Shown here in pieces: positions 8,144 to 16,453 of a stretch of DNA of 64,000 nt; position 1 is the first letter of the stretch, and each line of letters starts with the position of its first letter. The notes under the pieces are model-generated. The model made no database searches. It saw only the letters and a program-made list of their open reading frames with translations, and had not been told where the DNA came from. Both the position numbers and the translations under genes were made by a program. This stretch comes from an uncultured Kiritimatiellota bacterium. Its GTDB lineage: Bacteria > Verrucomicrobiota > Kiritimatiellia > RFP12 > DVOR01. The DNA is taken from positions 1 to 64,000 of the forward strand of contig CALXOF010000003.1 of the NCBI GenBank assembly GCA_944389945.1, in the 5' to 3' direction.

Positions 8144-9985
8144 ATGGCAGAGGCCACGGATTGGAACAAGAAACTGGAAGCATTGGAGGCGCGGCTCTGG
8201 GAGTCGGCGGATGCGTTGCGCTCGAACTCCAAACTTGACGCGACGGACTATTGCATGCCGGTGATGGGCCTCATCTTCCTGCGTTACGCGTGGGGGCGTT
8301 TCCACCGGGTGACCGAGGAACTGGAGCAGGAGAACATCCTGCCCAACGGGCGACGGATTCCCATTGAGAAGGAGGACTATCTAGCCCGCGGCGTGCTCTG
8401 GCTCCCCGAGACCGCGCGCTACAACCGCCTGGCCGCCCTGCCCGGCGACGAAAACCTCGCCGAGGCGCTCAACGCCGCCATGATCGCCATCGAGGCCGAG
8501 TCCACCACGCTCGCGGGTGTCCTCCCCAAGCAATACGGCGAGCTGCCGCCATCCGTCTTGGCCGACCTCGTGCGCACCTTCAACGACCCCGTGCTCGACA
8601 CCATCGGCGGGGACGTCTTCGGGCGCATCTATGAATACTTCCTTCAGAAGTTCGCCCCCACGGCCTCGGCCACCGACGGCGTCTTCTTCACCCCCAAATG
8701 CCTGGTGAAGTTGATTGTGGAGGTGGTGGAGCCCAGCGGCGGCAAAATCTTCGATCCCGCCTGCGGCAGCGGCGGCATGTTCATCCAGTCCGGAGACTTC
8801 ATCCGCTCGGAGACCGGCGCCGACAACCCCAACCTCACCGCCACCTTCTACGGCCAGGAAAAGGTGGAGCGGAACGCCCGACTCTGCCTCATGAATATGG
8901 CCGTCCACGGTCTCGAGGCGCACATCGCCTCCGGCAACGAAGCCAACTCCTTCTACCACGACGTCTTCAACTTGGAGGGCCAGTGCGACACGGTGATGGC
9001 CAATCCGCCCTTCAACGTCGACGCCGTAAGCGCGGAGCTCGCCGAAGCCGCCGGCCGCCTCCCCTTCGGCCTCCCAAAGGTCAATAAGGAGAAGAGCGTC
9101 TCCAACGCCAACTACCTCTGGGTCTCCTACTTCTACGCCTACCTCAAAAATACCGGCCGCGCCGGTTTCGTCATGCCCTCCTCCGCCACCGACAGCGACG
9201 CCAAGGGCGAAGATCGCGCCATCCGCGAAAAGCTCCTCGCCACCGGCCATGTCGATGTCATCGTCAGCGTGGGCAACAACTTCTTCTACACCAAATCCCT
9301 CCCCTGCACCCTCTGGTTCTTCGACAAGGGCAAATCCAAAGGACGCCAAGACACCGTTCTCTTCCTTGACGCCCGCGAGGTCTACACCCCCATCAGCCGC
9401 CGTATCAACGAGTGGAGCGCCTGGCAACTGCGTAACCTCGTCGCCATCATCCGCCTCTACCGCGGCCGCACCGACGACTACGCCCGCCTCCTCGCCGACT
9501 ACCGCGCCGCCATCGGTATCGATGAAGCCACATCCTTCACCCAAGCCAAGGCCGACGCCGAGACCGCACTCGCCAAGACCCGCGCCGACGCCGAGGCCGA
9601 CCTCGCCACGCGCAAAGGCAAGGAAAAGCGCGAGGCCAAGGAAGCTTGGGCGCGTCGCGAGGACGAGGCCAAGGCCCGCCTCGAAGCCGCCACCCAGGCC
9701 CTCTGGCTCACCGAGAAGTTCGGCGAAAACACGGGCGCCTACCGTGATATCCCCGGCCTCTGCAAGGCTGCGACCCGCGCCGAGATCGTCGCCAAAAACC
9801 ACTCCTTCACCCCCGGTGTCTACGTCGGCGTTCCCGAGACCCCGCCCGAGGATGAAGCCGTCTTCGCTGAACGCATGGCCGCCATCCATACCGAGCTCGC
9901 CACGCTCTCGTCCCAGGCCGAAGGGCTGATGAAGACAATCCTCTCCAACGCCGAGTCGCTGGCCAAAGAGAACGAAAGACAATAA
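8144..9985 (+). CDS. hsdM: Type I restriction-modification DNA methyltransferase subunit HsdM
   Basis: 613 residues. An N6-adenine methyltransferase with an N-terminal HsdM helical domain (from NKKLEALEARLWESADALR), SAM-binding motif I DPACGSGGM starting at Asp204, and catalytic motif IV NPPF starting at Asn287. A charged Ala/Lys/Glu-rich coiled coil follows (about 465-525). The ATG at 8144 has AGGAAGG upstream and aligns with the usual N-terminus; the frame stays open upstream to 7934 without family similarity. It modifies host DNA together with HsdS and forms the restriction complex with HsdR. hsdS begins 10 bases downstream. Confidence 0.95.
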   Translation: MAEATDWNKKLEALEARLWESADALRSNSKLDATDYCMPVMGLIFLRYAWGRFHRVTEELEQENILPNGRRIPIEKEDYLARGVLWLPETARYNRLAALPGDENLAEALNAAMIAIEAESTTLAGVLPKQYGELPPSVLADLVRTFNDPVLDTIGGDVFGRIYEYFLQKFAPTASATDGVFFTPKCLVKLIVEVVEPSGGKIFDPACGSGGMFIQSGDFIRSETGADNPNLTATFYGQEKVERNARLCLMNMAVHGLEAHIASGNEANSFYHDVFNLEGQCDTVMANPPFNVDAVSAELAEAAGRLPFGLPKVNKEKSVSNANYLWVSYFYAYLKNTGRAGFVMPSSATDSDAKGEDRAIREKLLATGHVDVIVSVGNNFFYTKSLPCTLWFFDKGKSKGRQDTVLFLDAREVYTPISRRINEWSAWQLRNLVAIIRLYRGRTDDYARLLADYRAAIGIDEATSFTQAKADAETALAKTRADAEADLATRKGKEKREAKEAWARREDEAKARLEAATQALWLTEKFGENTGAYRDIPGLCKAATRAEIVAKNHSFTPGVYVGVPETPPEDEAVFAERMAAIHTELATLSSQAEGLMKTILSNAESLAKENERQ

Positions 9986-9995
9986 GGGAACCACC

Positions 9996-11069
9996 ATGGG
10001 CACTTGGAAAACCTATAAGCTCGGTGACGTTTGTTTCCTTATGGACGGAGTACTTCGTAAAGGATGGGAAGGTCCAATCTTTGATGTAAAATCCTTACGC
10101 TCACATTCTCAAGGAAAGAATGTAACTTCTGGCCGGTTTGTTCCTCGAAATACGTATGTTATTCTCGTTGATGGAGAGAACTCGGGGGAGCTTTTTCAAA
10201 TCCCCGAGGATGGTTATATGGGAAGTACGTTTCGGCAATTGAACTTTTCTAACAAGGTTTGTCCGGAGTATCTTAGATATTTCTTGTCTTACCAACGGTT
10301 ACTCTTTAAAAAGTCTAAACGCGGGGCAGCAATCCCTCATTTAGATCGAACCCTCTTTGCGAACCTTTCCCTTGACCTTCCATCGTTGGAAGAGCAGGAG
10401 CGGATTGCAGGAGTGTTGGGGGCATACGACGATTTGATTGCGGTGAACGAGCGGCGGATAGCGTTGTTAGAGGAGGCGGCGCACCGTCTCTATCGCGACC
10501 GTTTCGTCACCCACGCCGACCCAGACTGGCCCCACCGCCCCCTTGGGGAGATGGCTGAACTTACAATGGGGCAAAGCCCTGAATCAAGGTTTTACAATAC
10601 GGAACAGAAGGGGTTGCCGTTTCATCAAGGCGTGGGAACGTTCGGGGTACTTTTTCCAAAAGAAGAGGTCTACAGTTCAGAGTATTCTCGAACGGCACGC
10701 CCCGGTGATATTTTGTTCAGCGTGCGAGCCCCGGTTGGCAGAATGAATATTGCGGATAAGCACTGCGCCCTTGGCCGTGGCTTGTCTGCCATTCGAAGCA
10801 AGTCCGGCCATCAGGCTTGGCTATTCTTGGCGCTGAAAAATCTCTTCGTCAAAGAAAACATGATTGGCAACGGCGCTATTTTCGCATCGGTGACAAAGGA
10901 TGATTTGGCCAACGTGGAAATACTTTCCCCTCCTTCCACTGTCGTGGCCAACTCAAACAACGTTTTGTCGCCGTACTTTGAGGCGATTGGGGTGTTGGTG
11001 CGGGAGAACGCGTTGTTGCGGGAGGGGCGGGACAAGTTGTTGCCGCGATTATTGCGGGAGGAGGTGTGA
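9996..11069 (+). CDS. hsdS: Type I restriction-modification specificity subunit HsdS
   Basis: 357 residues with two target-recognition halves. The first TRD (about 1-130) ends in a conserved helix, LEEQERIAGVLGAYDDLIAVNERRIALLEEAAHRLYRDRF. The second (about 175-320) starts with HRPLGEMAELTMGQSPES and ends in RENALLREGRDKLLPRLL. The TRD-coding stretches (about 10010-10390 and 10560-10940) are clearly more AT-rich than the conserved helices and the neighbouring genes, as expected for recombining recognition domains. It lies 10 bases after hsdM and one base before hsdR. The recognised DNA sequence cannot be deduced. Confidence 0.93.
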   Translation: MGTWKTYKLGDVCFLMDGVLRKGWEGPIFDVKSLRSHSQGKNVTSGRFVPRNTYVILVDGENSGELFQIPEDGYMGSTFRQLNFSNKVCPEYLRYFLSYQRLLFKKSKRGAAIPHLDRTLFANLSLDLPSLEEQERIAGVLGAYDDLIAVNERRIALLEEAAHRLYRDRFVTHADPDWPHRPLGEMAELTMGQSPESRFYNTEQKGLPFHQGVGTFGVLFPKEEVYSSEYSRTARPGDILFSVRAPVGRMNIADKHCALGRGLSAIRSKSGHQAWLFLALKNLFVKENMIGNGAIFASVTKDDLANVEILSPPSTVVANSNNVLSPYFEAIGVLVRENALLREGRDKLLPRLLREEV

Positions 11070-11070
11070 G

Positions 11071-14000
11071 ATGACGGTGTACAGCGAGAACGAGTTGGTG
11101 CAGGGGGCACTGCGGGAGTATCTGGCGAAGCTCGACTGGGAGGTGGTGAACGGCGGCGACGCCCCAGCGTTGGCGGCGTTAGGGCGGGTGTCGGATGAGG
11201 AGATGTTCCTGCGGGGGCCCTTGGAAGCGGCGTTGCGGCGGTTGAACCCGTGGTTGACGGACTCCTTGCTGAAGGACGCGATCACCAAGATCACGTCGCC
11301 GATTGGCCTCTCCGGTCTCTTGGAGGCGAACGCGACGCGCTACGACTGGGCGTTGCATGGGGTGGAGGTGAAGTTCCGGGACGCGCGGACGGGGGCGGTG
11401 GAGACGAAGTGGGCGAAGGTCTTCGACTTCGACAATCCGGAAGCAAACCGCTTTGTGGCGGTGTATGAGTGCCGGATTCGTGCGGGGGCCTTTCTGCGGC
11501 GGGCGGACGTGGTGGGTTTCGTGAATGGGCTACCCCTGCTCTTCGTGGAGCTGAAGGCGCCGGGGGTGGCGTTGCGGGAGGCCTTCGACAAGAATTACCA
11601 AGACTATCTGCGGGAGGTGCCGGCGCTCTTCGCGCACAATGCCTTCGTGGTCTTTTCGAACGGGACGCAGAGCAAGGTGGGGGCGTTGGGGGCGGACTAT
11701 GCCTTCTTCCATGAGTGGAAACGATTGGAGGAGCGCGACGGGGCGGGGTCGACGGCGCTCGAACGTCTGGCGGAGGGCATGTTCGCGAAGACGCGCTTCA
11801 TGGACCTCTTCGAGAACTTCATCCTCTTCGAGCGGGGCAAGGCGGGGATTGTGAAAATTGTGGCGCGGAACCATCAGGCGCTGGGCGTGAACAAGGCCTT
11901 CGAGGCCTATCGGCGGCGGGAGTCGCTGGGCGGGAAATTGGGCGTCTTTTGGCACACGCAGGGCAGCGGGAAGAGCTATTCGATGGTCTTCCTGGCACGG
12001 AAAATCCTGCGCAAGCTGGGTGGGACGCCGACCTTCCTGGTCTTGGTGGACCGCGAGGAACTGCAAGAACAACTGAGCGCGACCTTCGAGCAGTGCGGAG
12101 TGTGCCAACGGGCGCAATCCTTGGCGACGAGCGAGGCAGACCTCTACGCGAAGTTGGAGTCCGGGACGAAGGTGGTCTTCGCGCTGATCCAGAAGTTCAA
12201 GGAGCGCCACGCGCCGGTGCCGGGGAGCGAGGAGGTGGTGCTCTTCTCGGACGAGGCACACCGTTCGCAGTATGGCATCTACGCGGAGAATCTGGCGGAG
12301 GCGTTGCCGAACGCCGCACGTCTGGGTTTCACGGGAACACCGCTCTTGGGGAGTGACCAGCTGACGCGCCGCACCTTCGGCGACTATGTCTCCATCTACG
12401 ACTTCCAACGGGCGGTGGCGGACGGTGCCACCCTGCCGCTCTACTACGAGCCACGCGGGAAGGCGCTCCATGTGGAGCACGATGAACAGCTGAACGTCAA
12501 GATTGCCGAAGCCATCGATGAGGCCGAGCCCGAGGAAGAACAACGCGAGAAACTGGAACGGCGCTTCCGGAGGTCGTATCACGTGCTGACGGCGAAGGCG
12601 CGTCTACAGGCCATCGCGGAGGACTTGGCAGCGCACTTCGCGGCGCGGTGGCGGTGCGGCAAGGCCATGGCCGTCTGTCTGGACAAGCTGACCTGCGTGA
12701 AACTGTATAACTACGTACGCGAGGCGTGGGAACGCTTGACGGCGGCGGAGACAGACCCCGAAAAGCGCGCCTGGATGGAGGCCACCGACATGGCCGTAGT
12801 GGTGAGCGCGGAACAGGGCGAAGAGACCGTCTTCGAAAAGCATGGGTTGGACATCCGTCCCCATCGGGCACGCATGGAGCGGGAGCGGCTGGACAAGCGG
12901 TTCAAGGACCGCAATGACCCATTGCGATTGGTCTTCGTCTGCGCCATGTGGCTGACGGGATTCGACGTGAAGCCGCTGAGTTGCCTTTATCTGGACAAGC
13001 CGTTGAAGGCCCACACGCTGATGCAGACCATCGCCCGCGTGAATCGCGTGGACACCGGAAAGGTCGGTGGACTGGTGGTGGATTACATCGGCATCGTCGA
13101 TGCCCTCCGCAAGGCGCTGGCCGACTACACCAACATCGAGGGCGCAGCAGGGCAGGACCCCTTCCAAGACCTGGATACGCTCGTGGCACGGTTCCGCGAG
13201 GCGCTGGCCGAGGCCACGCGGCGTCTGGCCGAGGGTGGCTTCGCGATTGAGCGCCTCTTTAGGCAATTGACGGCCACGGAGCGTCTGCAAGCGCTGGAAG
13301 ACGCCGCCGAGGCCGCCAGCCAAAGCGCCGAGAACAAGGCGGCCTATCTCGCCGCCGTGCGACTGCTCAACCGCACCGCGGCGCTCATCGGCCGGGAGAA
13401 GTTGTCTGAGCGAGAAGTCGCCGAGCGGGAGGCCCACCGCGCCATCACGGCCTTCTTCGAGAACCGCCGCCGCGAGATTGACGTCACGGACCTCTCCGCC
13501 GCCGTCCAAAGGATTGTCGATGCCTATGTCCATGTCGAGGCGGACGCGGGCAAGGCCGTCGCCGAACCGCTCGACCTTTCCTCCATCGACTTCGCTCGCC
13601 TGGCCGGGGCCTTTCGGCGGAACACACACAAGCGTCTGATGATGGAAGAGGTGTTGGAGCGGGTCAAGGTCATGGTAGCGAAACTCGCCCGTAAAAACCC
13701 CACCCGCACAGATTTCCTCAAGGCTTACGAGGCCATCGCCGAGGCTTACAACGCGTGCCAAGACCCCGAGGCCGCCGAACAACTCTTCCTCAAGCTCTTG
13801 GCGCTCTCCGAACAACTCACCGAGGAGCAGGACCGCTATCTACGCGAGGGTTTCACGAGCGAGGAGGAACTGGCGGTCTACGACGTGATCCGTAGCGGAG
13901 TCGCCCTCTCCAAGGAAGACGTGCAAAAGGCCAAGCAGGTGGCCCGGCAGATTTTGGAGGCCGTGCGCGCTGTCCTCGACAAGCCGGACTTCTGGGCTAG

Positions 14001-14151
14001 CGAGAGCGCCCGCTCCAACCTCTCCAGCCAAATCCGAAAACTCCTCTATCATGTATGGCCAAACCTCCCCGATGAGGCCATCGCCGACCGCCGTGAGGCC
14101 CTGCTCGCCCACTTCCGCGATGTCTGGAACACCCTCCGCCCCGCCTCGTAA
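11071..14151 (+). CDS. hsdR: Type I restriction enzyme HsdR subunit
   Basis: 1026 residues. An N-terminal PD-(D/E)XK nuclease ends in Glu160-Leu-Lys162 (VELK). A superfamily 2 translocase follows, with Walker A GSGKS (Lys301), DEAH motif Asp394-His397 (SDEAHRSQYG), motif III GFTGTPL and motif VI QTIARVNRV. A helical C-terminal region binds HsdM. I start at the ATG at 11071, one base after the hsdS stop, although the frame is open further upstream inside hsdS. It cleaves unmodified DNA after ATP-driven translocation. All three subunits look intact, so the system is probably functional. Confidence 0.95.
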   Translation: MTVYSENELVQGALREYLAKLDWEVVNGGDAPALAALGRVSDEEMFLRGPLEAALRRLNPWLTDSLLKDAITKITSPIGLSGLLEANATRYDWALHGVEVKFRDARTGAVETKWAKVFDFDNPEANRFVAVYECRIRAGAFLRRADVVGFVNGLPLLFVELKAPGVALREAFDKNYQDYLREVPALFAHNAFVVFSNGTQSKVGALGADYAFFHEWKRLEERDGAGSTALERLAEGMFAKTRFMDLFENFILFERGKAGIVKIVARNHQALGVNKAFEAYRRRESLGGKLGVFWHTQGSGKSYSMVFLARKILRKLGGTPTFLVLVDREELQEQLSATFEQCGVCQRAQSLATSEADLYAKLESGTKVVFALIQKFKERHAPVPGSEEVVLFSDEAHRSQYGIYAENLAEALPNAARLGFTGTPLLGSDQLTRRTFGDYVSIYDFQRAVADGATLPLYYEPRGKALHVEHDEQLNVKIAEAIDEAEPEEEQREKLERRFRRSYHVLTAKARLQAIAEDLAAHFAARWRCGKAMAVCLDKLTCVKLYNYVREAWERLTAAETDPEKRAWMEATDMAVVVSAEQGEETVFEKHGLDIRPHRARMERERLDKRFKDRNDPLRLVFVCAMWLTGFDVKPLSCLYLDKPLKAHTLMQTIARVNRVDTGKVGGLVVDYIGIVDALRKALADYTNIEGAAGQDPFQDLDTLVARFREALAEATRRLAEGGFAIERLFRQLTATERLQALEDAAEAASQSAENKAAYLAAVRLLNRTAALIGREKLSEREVAEREAHRAITAFFENRRREIDVTDLSAAVQRIVDAYVHVEADAGKAVAEPLDLSSIDFARLAGAFRRNTHKRLMMEEVLERVKVMVAKLARKNPTRTDFLKAYEAIAEAYNACQDPEAAEQLFLKLLALSEQLTEEQDRYLREGFTSEEELAVYDVIRSGVALSKEDVQKAKQVARQILEAVRAVLDKPDFWASESARSNLSSQIRKLLYHVWPNLPDEAIADRREALLAHFRDVWNTLRPAS

Positions 14152-14573
14152 AGTGCCACGAAGCCACAAAGGAACGCAAAGGGCCTAGGCACTTCACCGT
14201 TCGGCCCACCGGGCCGGACGTACACCTTGCGTGCCCCACTTTCCTGCATCAAAAGGAGGTGAGGAAGTTTGGAAGCTTGGAGGCTTGGAAGCTTGGTTTT
14301 GTTGGTGAGGCTTCGCCCCACACCCCTACTTCTCTCCTTCAAGCGCGAAGACGATGGGCGGGAGGGAGCGGTCAGCGGGCGTTTAGCCCGCAAAGCGACC
14401 GGCGTTAGCCCATCTGGCTTTGCGCGCATTGGCGTTTTTGCGGGCAATTGGTATCTGCCGATTTTCCTGGATACTACTGCGTTTCTTCACTGTTGCGGAA
14501 AGTTGCGCAATAGAGTAAACCGAGGCGAGAAGGAGCTAGGCGGGAGGGGTGCAATCGCCCCCTCTAAAGGGGC
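14152..14573. repeat. Repeat mosaic with the right direct-repeat copy flanking hsdMSR
   Basis: No gene. After a partial cruciform module (about 14160-14215), TTGGARGY units lead into the copy of the 7536-7725 block at 14282-14469. It ends in TTTTCCTGGATACTACTG, a decayed version of the TTTCCCCGGACAC end. The remaining ~100 bases show nothing recognisable. Confidence 0.75.
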
Positions 14574-14671
14574 CTTTCTGAGACCCTATAGTGGTCCGAG
14601 GTCAACCACTATAGGGGTCGGGGTCGAGACCCTATAGTGGTCCGACCCGAAACCCTTAGGGGTCCAGAAAG
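14574..14671 (+). repeat. 98-bp palindromic CTATAG element, copy 1
   Basis: CTTTCTG opens and CAGAAAG closes a 98-bp unit. Inside, GAGACCCTATAGTGGTCCGA occurs twice, 46 bases apart, around a central CCACTATAGGGG, which is the 12-bp palindrome CCACTATAGTGG in copy 3. A same-length copy lies at 51013-51110 and an inverted, diverged copy at about 34400-34497. The outer ends form an imperfect inverted repeat. Confidence 0.85.
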
Positions 14672-14733
14672 GGGCGCTGACGCGCCCCGGAGAAGAGAAC
14701 CCGGAGGATGGGGACAGAACGCGCGGCAAGATG

Positions 14734-14821
14734 AAAAAAGGACACATCCTCTACACCGAGGATGTGTCCCACCCAGAGCTTTCCCTCTGGTCCCATCGGT
14801 GACGGGCAACCCGCCACCTTC
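14734..14821 (-). ncRNA. Candidate 88-nt structured small RNA
   Basis: Reading the minus strand, three hairpins follow in sequence. They are GGTG-G-CGGG/CCCG-T-CACC (14818-14798), CCAGAG/CTCTGG with a GGAAAG loop (14790-14773), and a perfect 12-bp stem GGACACATCCTC/GAGGATGTGTCC (14769-14740). The last runs straight into six Us (14739-14734), an intrinsic terminator. A strong promoter lies upstream at the right distance. I could not match it to SRP RNA, 6S RNA or a known riboswitch. There is no gene just downstream, so it is probably a free-standing RNA. Confidence 0.6.
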
Positions 14822-14827
14822 ACTGAT

Positions 14828-14856
14828 AGTATCCCACAACTCGCACCCGCTGTCAA
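14828..14856 (-). promoter_or_regulatory. Promoter of the candidate small RNA
   Basis: TTGACA (14856-14851), a 17-bp spacer and GATACT (14833-14828), both on the minus strand. It is one of the best -35/-10 pairs in the window and has no downstream ORF other than the structured RNA. Confidence 0.6.
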
Positions 14857-14920
14857 CCATGTCGCCCACACCCAAACGCAGGGTGTGGGGCGGACTCCCA
14901 CCAAGAAAGCCAAGCTTCCA

Positions 14921-14969
14921 GGCAACAAAAAAGCCCCCGGCCTGGAAGGTCGGGGGCTTTTGTTGCCTG
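14921..14969. terminator. Bidirectional intrinsic terminator
   Basis: GCCCCCGGCC (14933-14942) pairs with GGTCGGGGGC (14948-14957), flanked by AAAAAA and TTTTG tracts. The arms extend further through GGCAAC/GTTGCC. On the minus strand it ends the toxin-antitoxin transcript. Confidence 0.85.
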
Positions 14970-14977
14970 GTGCCGCT

Positions 14978-15262
14978 TTATTCGGCGGGGGCGGGTTCGG
15001 CGACGGATTTGCCAGTCTGGTGTTCGTAGTAGCCGAGTTCCCAGAGGCGGTCGAGGATGTCTTCGGCAAGTTTGCCGGTGATGCCAATTTTGCGGAGCTC
15101 GCGCTTGGCCTTCGCCCAGAAGGCCTGCTCGGCCTCCAGCTCGGCCTCAATCCTCGCACGCTCTTCTTCGTATCCCGGCTGATTGATGATGTCCGCAAAG
15201 ACCTCTTCATGGGTGTACAATTCAATGGGCTTCCCGGACACTTTCCCGATAACCGTTCTCAT
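14978..15262 (-). CDS. Probable antitoxin of a HigB-like pair
   Basis: 94 residues, acidic and mostly helical, with a long Glu/Arg/Lys/Ala-rich stretch (EERARIEAELEAEQAFWAKAKREL) and a GITGKLAEDILDRLWELG helix pair. I recognise no classical HTH. It starts inside the toxin stop codon (ATGA, 4-nt overlap), the coupling typical of toxin-antitoxin operons. The toxin-first order is that of higBA. The antitoxin role is inferred from position. Confidence 0.6.
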   Translation of the reverse strand: MRTVIGKVSGKPIELYTHEEVFADIINQPGYEEERARIEAELEAEQAFWAKAKRELRKIGITGKLAEDILDRLWELGYYEHQTGKSVAEPAPAE

Positions 15263-15591
15263 AATCCAAACTCCTTCATAATGGCCCTTGCGAGGCGCAG
15301 TTCTTTCAGCGGTGTTTCCTGAGTCTTCTTGATGAAACCATTGAGCATGTAGATAGCGTTACTATCGGCGTAGGCATAGAAGACTCGCACTTGCCCATCC
15401 CACGGCGAACGAACGCGAATCTCAAAAAGATTGTCGTGCCCCTGCATCTTCCGTGCATCCGGATAGGTCAGCAAACCTTCCTGCATAAGCCTGTCGACAA
15501 TCACCTCGAAGCGCTTTCGCGTCCGCTTGTCAAGCGTATCGAGAAAGTCTTCGGTCCAATGTGTGTAGATGACAGCCTTTTTCAGTCTCAT
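15259..15591 (-). CDS. HigB/Gp49-like toxin (RelE superfamily)
   Basis: 110 residues matching the phage-derived Gp49/HigB pattern: helical N-terminus, a central FEIRVRSPWDGQVRVFYAY core, and the signature FIKKTQETPLKELRLARAIMKEF. Family members are ribosome-dependent mRNA interferases. I place the start at the ATG at 15591, where the family begins. The frame continues upstream to 15777 through repeat DNA without similarity. A TATACT lies 7 nt before this ATG and there is no SD, so translation may be leaderless. Confidence 0.75.
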   Translation of the reverse strand: MRLKKAVIYTHWTEDFLDTLDKRTRKRFEVIVDRLMQEGLLTYPDARKMQGHDNLFEIRVRSPWDGQVRVFYAYADSNAIYMLNGFIKKTQETPLKELRLARAIMKEFGL

Positions 15592-15598
15592 CGGGATT

Positions 15599-15607
15599 AG
15601 TATAGCA
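15599..15607 (-). promoter_or_regulatory. Extended -10 of the toxin-antitoxin operon
   Basis: TGCTATACT on the minus strand (box 15604-15599). Only AATCCCG separates it from the ATG at 15591. Confidence 0.5.
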
Positions 15608-15966
15608 CAGGTGGTGATGTAAGGGAAATGAAGATTGTTCCGTCGCTTCGCTAGGAAGACCTTCGGTGACACAGATTTTGGGTAGATTTGGGGCCGGCTA
15701 CCGCCGGCAGGACAAGGGCGCTTCGCGCCCGGAGAACGGAGCGTGCAGGCCCAAAGGGCCAAACCTTCCACGGCCACGGAGAACAGAGAGCGCCCCTACG
15801 GGCGACGGAACGAACGCGAAGGCCGCACAGGAGGTCCAGGAGATTCAGGAGCGCCCGGCAAGCGGGCGACGGAGTGGAGGAAGGGGTGTGGGGCGGGGCC
15901 CCACCAAGGGAACCAAGCCTCCAAACTTCCAAACTTCTAAGCTTCCAAAGGCTCTAAGCTTCCAAA
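15608..15966. repeat. Intergenic repeat mosaic
   Basis: No gene. It contains the GGCCGGCTACCGCCGGC palindrome (about 15692-15708), GARAACR runs (15732-15742 and 15778-15790), an AGGAGATTCAGGAG run (about 15830-15850), a CCCGGCAAGCGGGCGACGGA composite (about 15857-15876), and reversed TTGGARGY units (15910-15965). Confidence 0.7.
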
Positions 15967-16002
15967 CAAAAAGCCCCCGGCCGTGAAGGACGGGGGCTTT
16001 TT
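15967..16002. terminator. Terminator of the ribosomal protein operon
   Basis: GCCCCCG (15973-15979) pairs with CGGGGGC (15991-15997), with A- and T-tracts on either side. It lies 17 bases after the rplQ stop on the minus strand. It can work in both directions. Confidence 0.85.
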
Positions 16003-16018
16003 GTTGCCTTGGGGCCAA

Positions 16019-16417
16019 TTATTCGGCGGCGGGGGTTTCCGCGGGGGCTTCGGCGGCGGGGGCCTTATCGACCCACTCGAGGACGCACATTTCGGTGGCG
16101 TCGCCACGGCGGAAGCCGAGCTTGGTGATGCGGGTGTAGCCGCCGTTACGGCCGTTGAGGGCGGGGACGACGGTGTCGAAGAGGGCCTTGACGGCCTCGG
16201 GGCTGCGGAGACGGGCAGCGGCGAGGCGGCGGGCGGCGAGGGTGCCTTTGCGGGCGAGGGTGACGAGCTTTTCGGCGTCCTTGCGGGCCTGCTTGGCTTT
16301 CTTGAGGGTGGTTTCGATGCGGCCGTGGATGATGAGGGCGGCGCAGAGCATGCGCATCAATTGGGCGCGGTGCTCGGGGGAGCGGCCGAATTTCTTGGCG
16401 AGTCGTTTGTGACGCAT
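16019..16417 (-). CDS. rplQ: 50S ribosomal protein L17 (bL17)
   Basis: 132 residues. The L17 start MRHKRLAKKFGRSPEHR and core NGGYTRITKLGFRRGDATEM are clear. It ends with an acidic Ala/Pro/Glu tail (APAAEAPAETPAAE) that E. coli L17 lacks. It is the last gene of the operon, 36 bases after rpoA, followed directly by the terminator. Confidence 0.96.
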   Translation of the reverse strand: MRHKRLAKKFGRSPEHRAQLMRMLCAALIIHGRIETTLKKAKQARKDAEKLVTLARKGTLAARRLAAARLRSPEAVKALFDTVVPALNGRNGGYTRITKLGFRRGDATEMCVLEWVDKAPAAEAPAETPAAE

Positions 16418-16453
16418 GGTGGATGTTCCTTAAAGGTGTTGAGTGGAGTGGGC

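Noticed and set aside
14734-14821. Identification of the small RNA as 4.5S SRP RNA
   Set aside because: The length is about right, but the conserved SRP helix-8 core (the GUCAGG...GGAA...AGCAGC arrangement) is absent.
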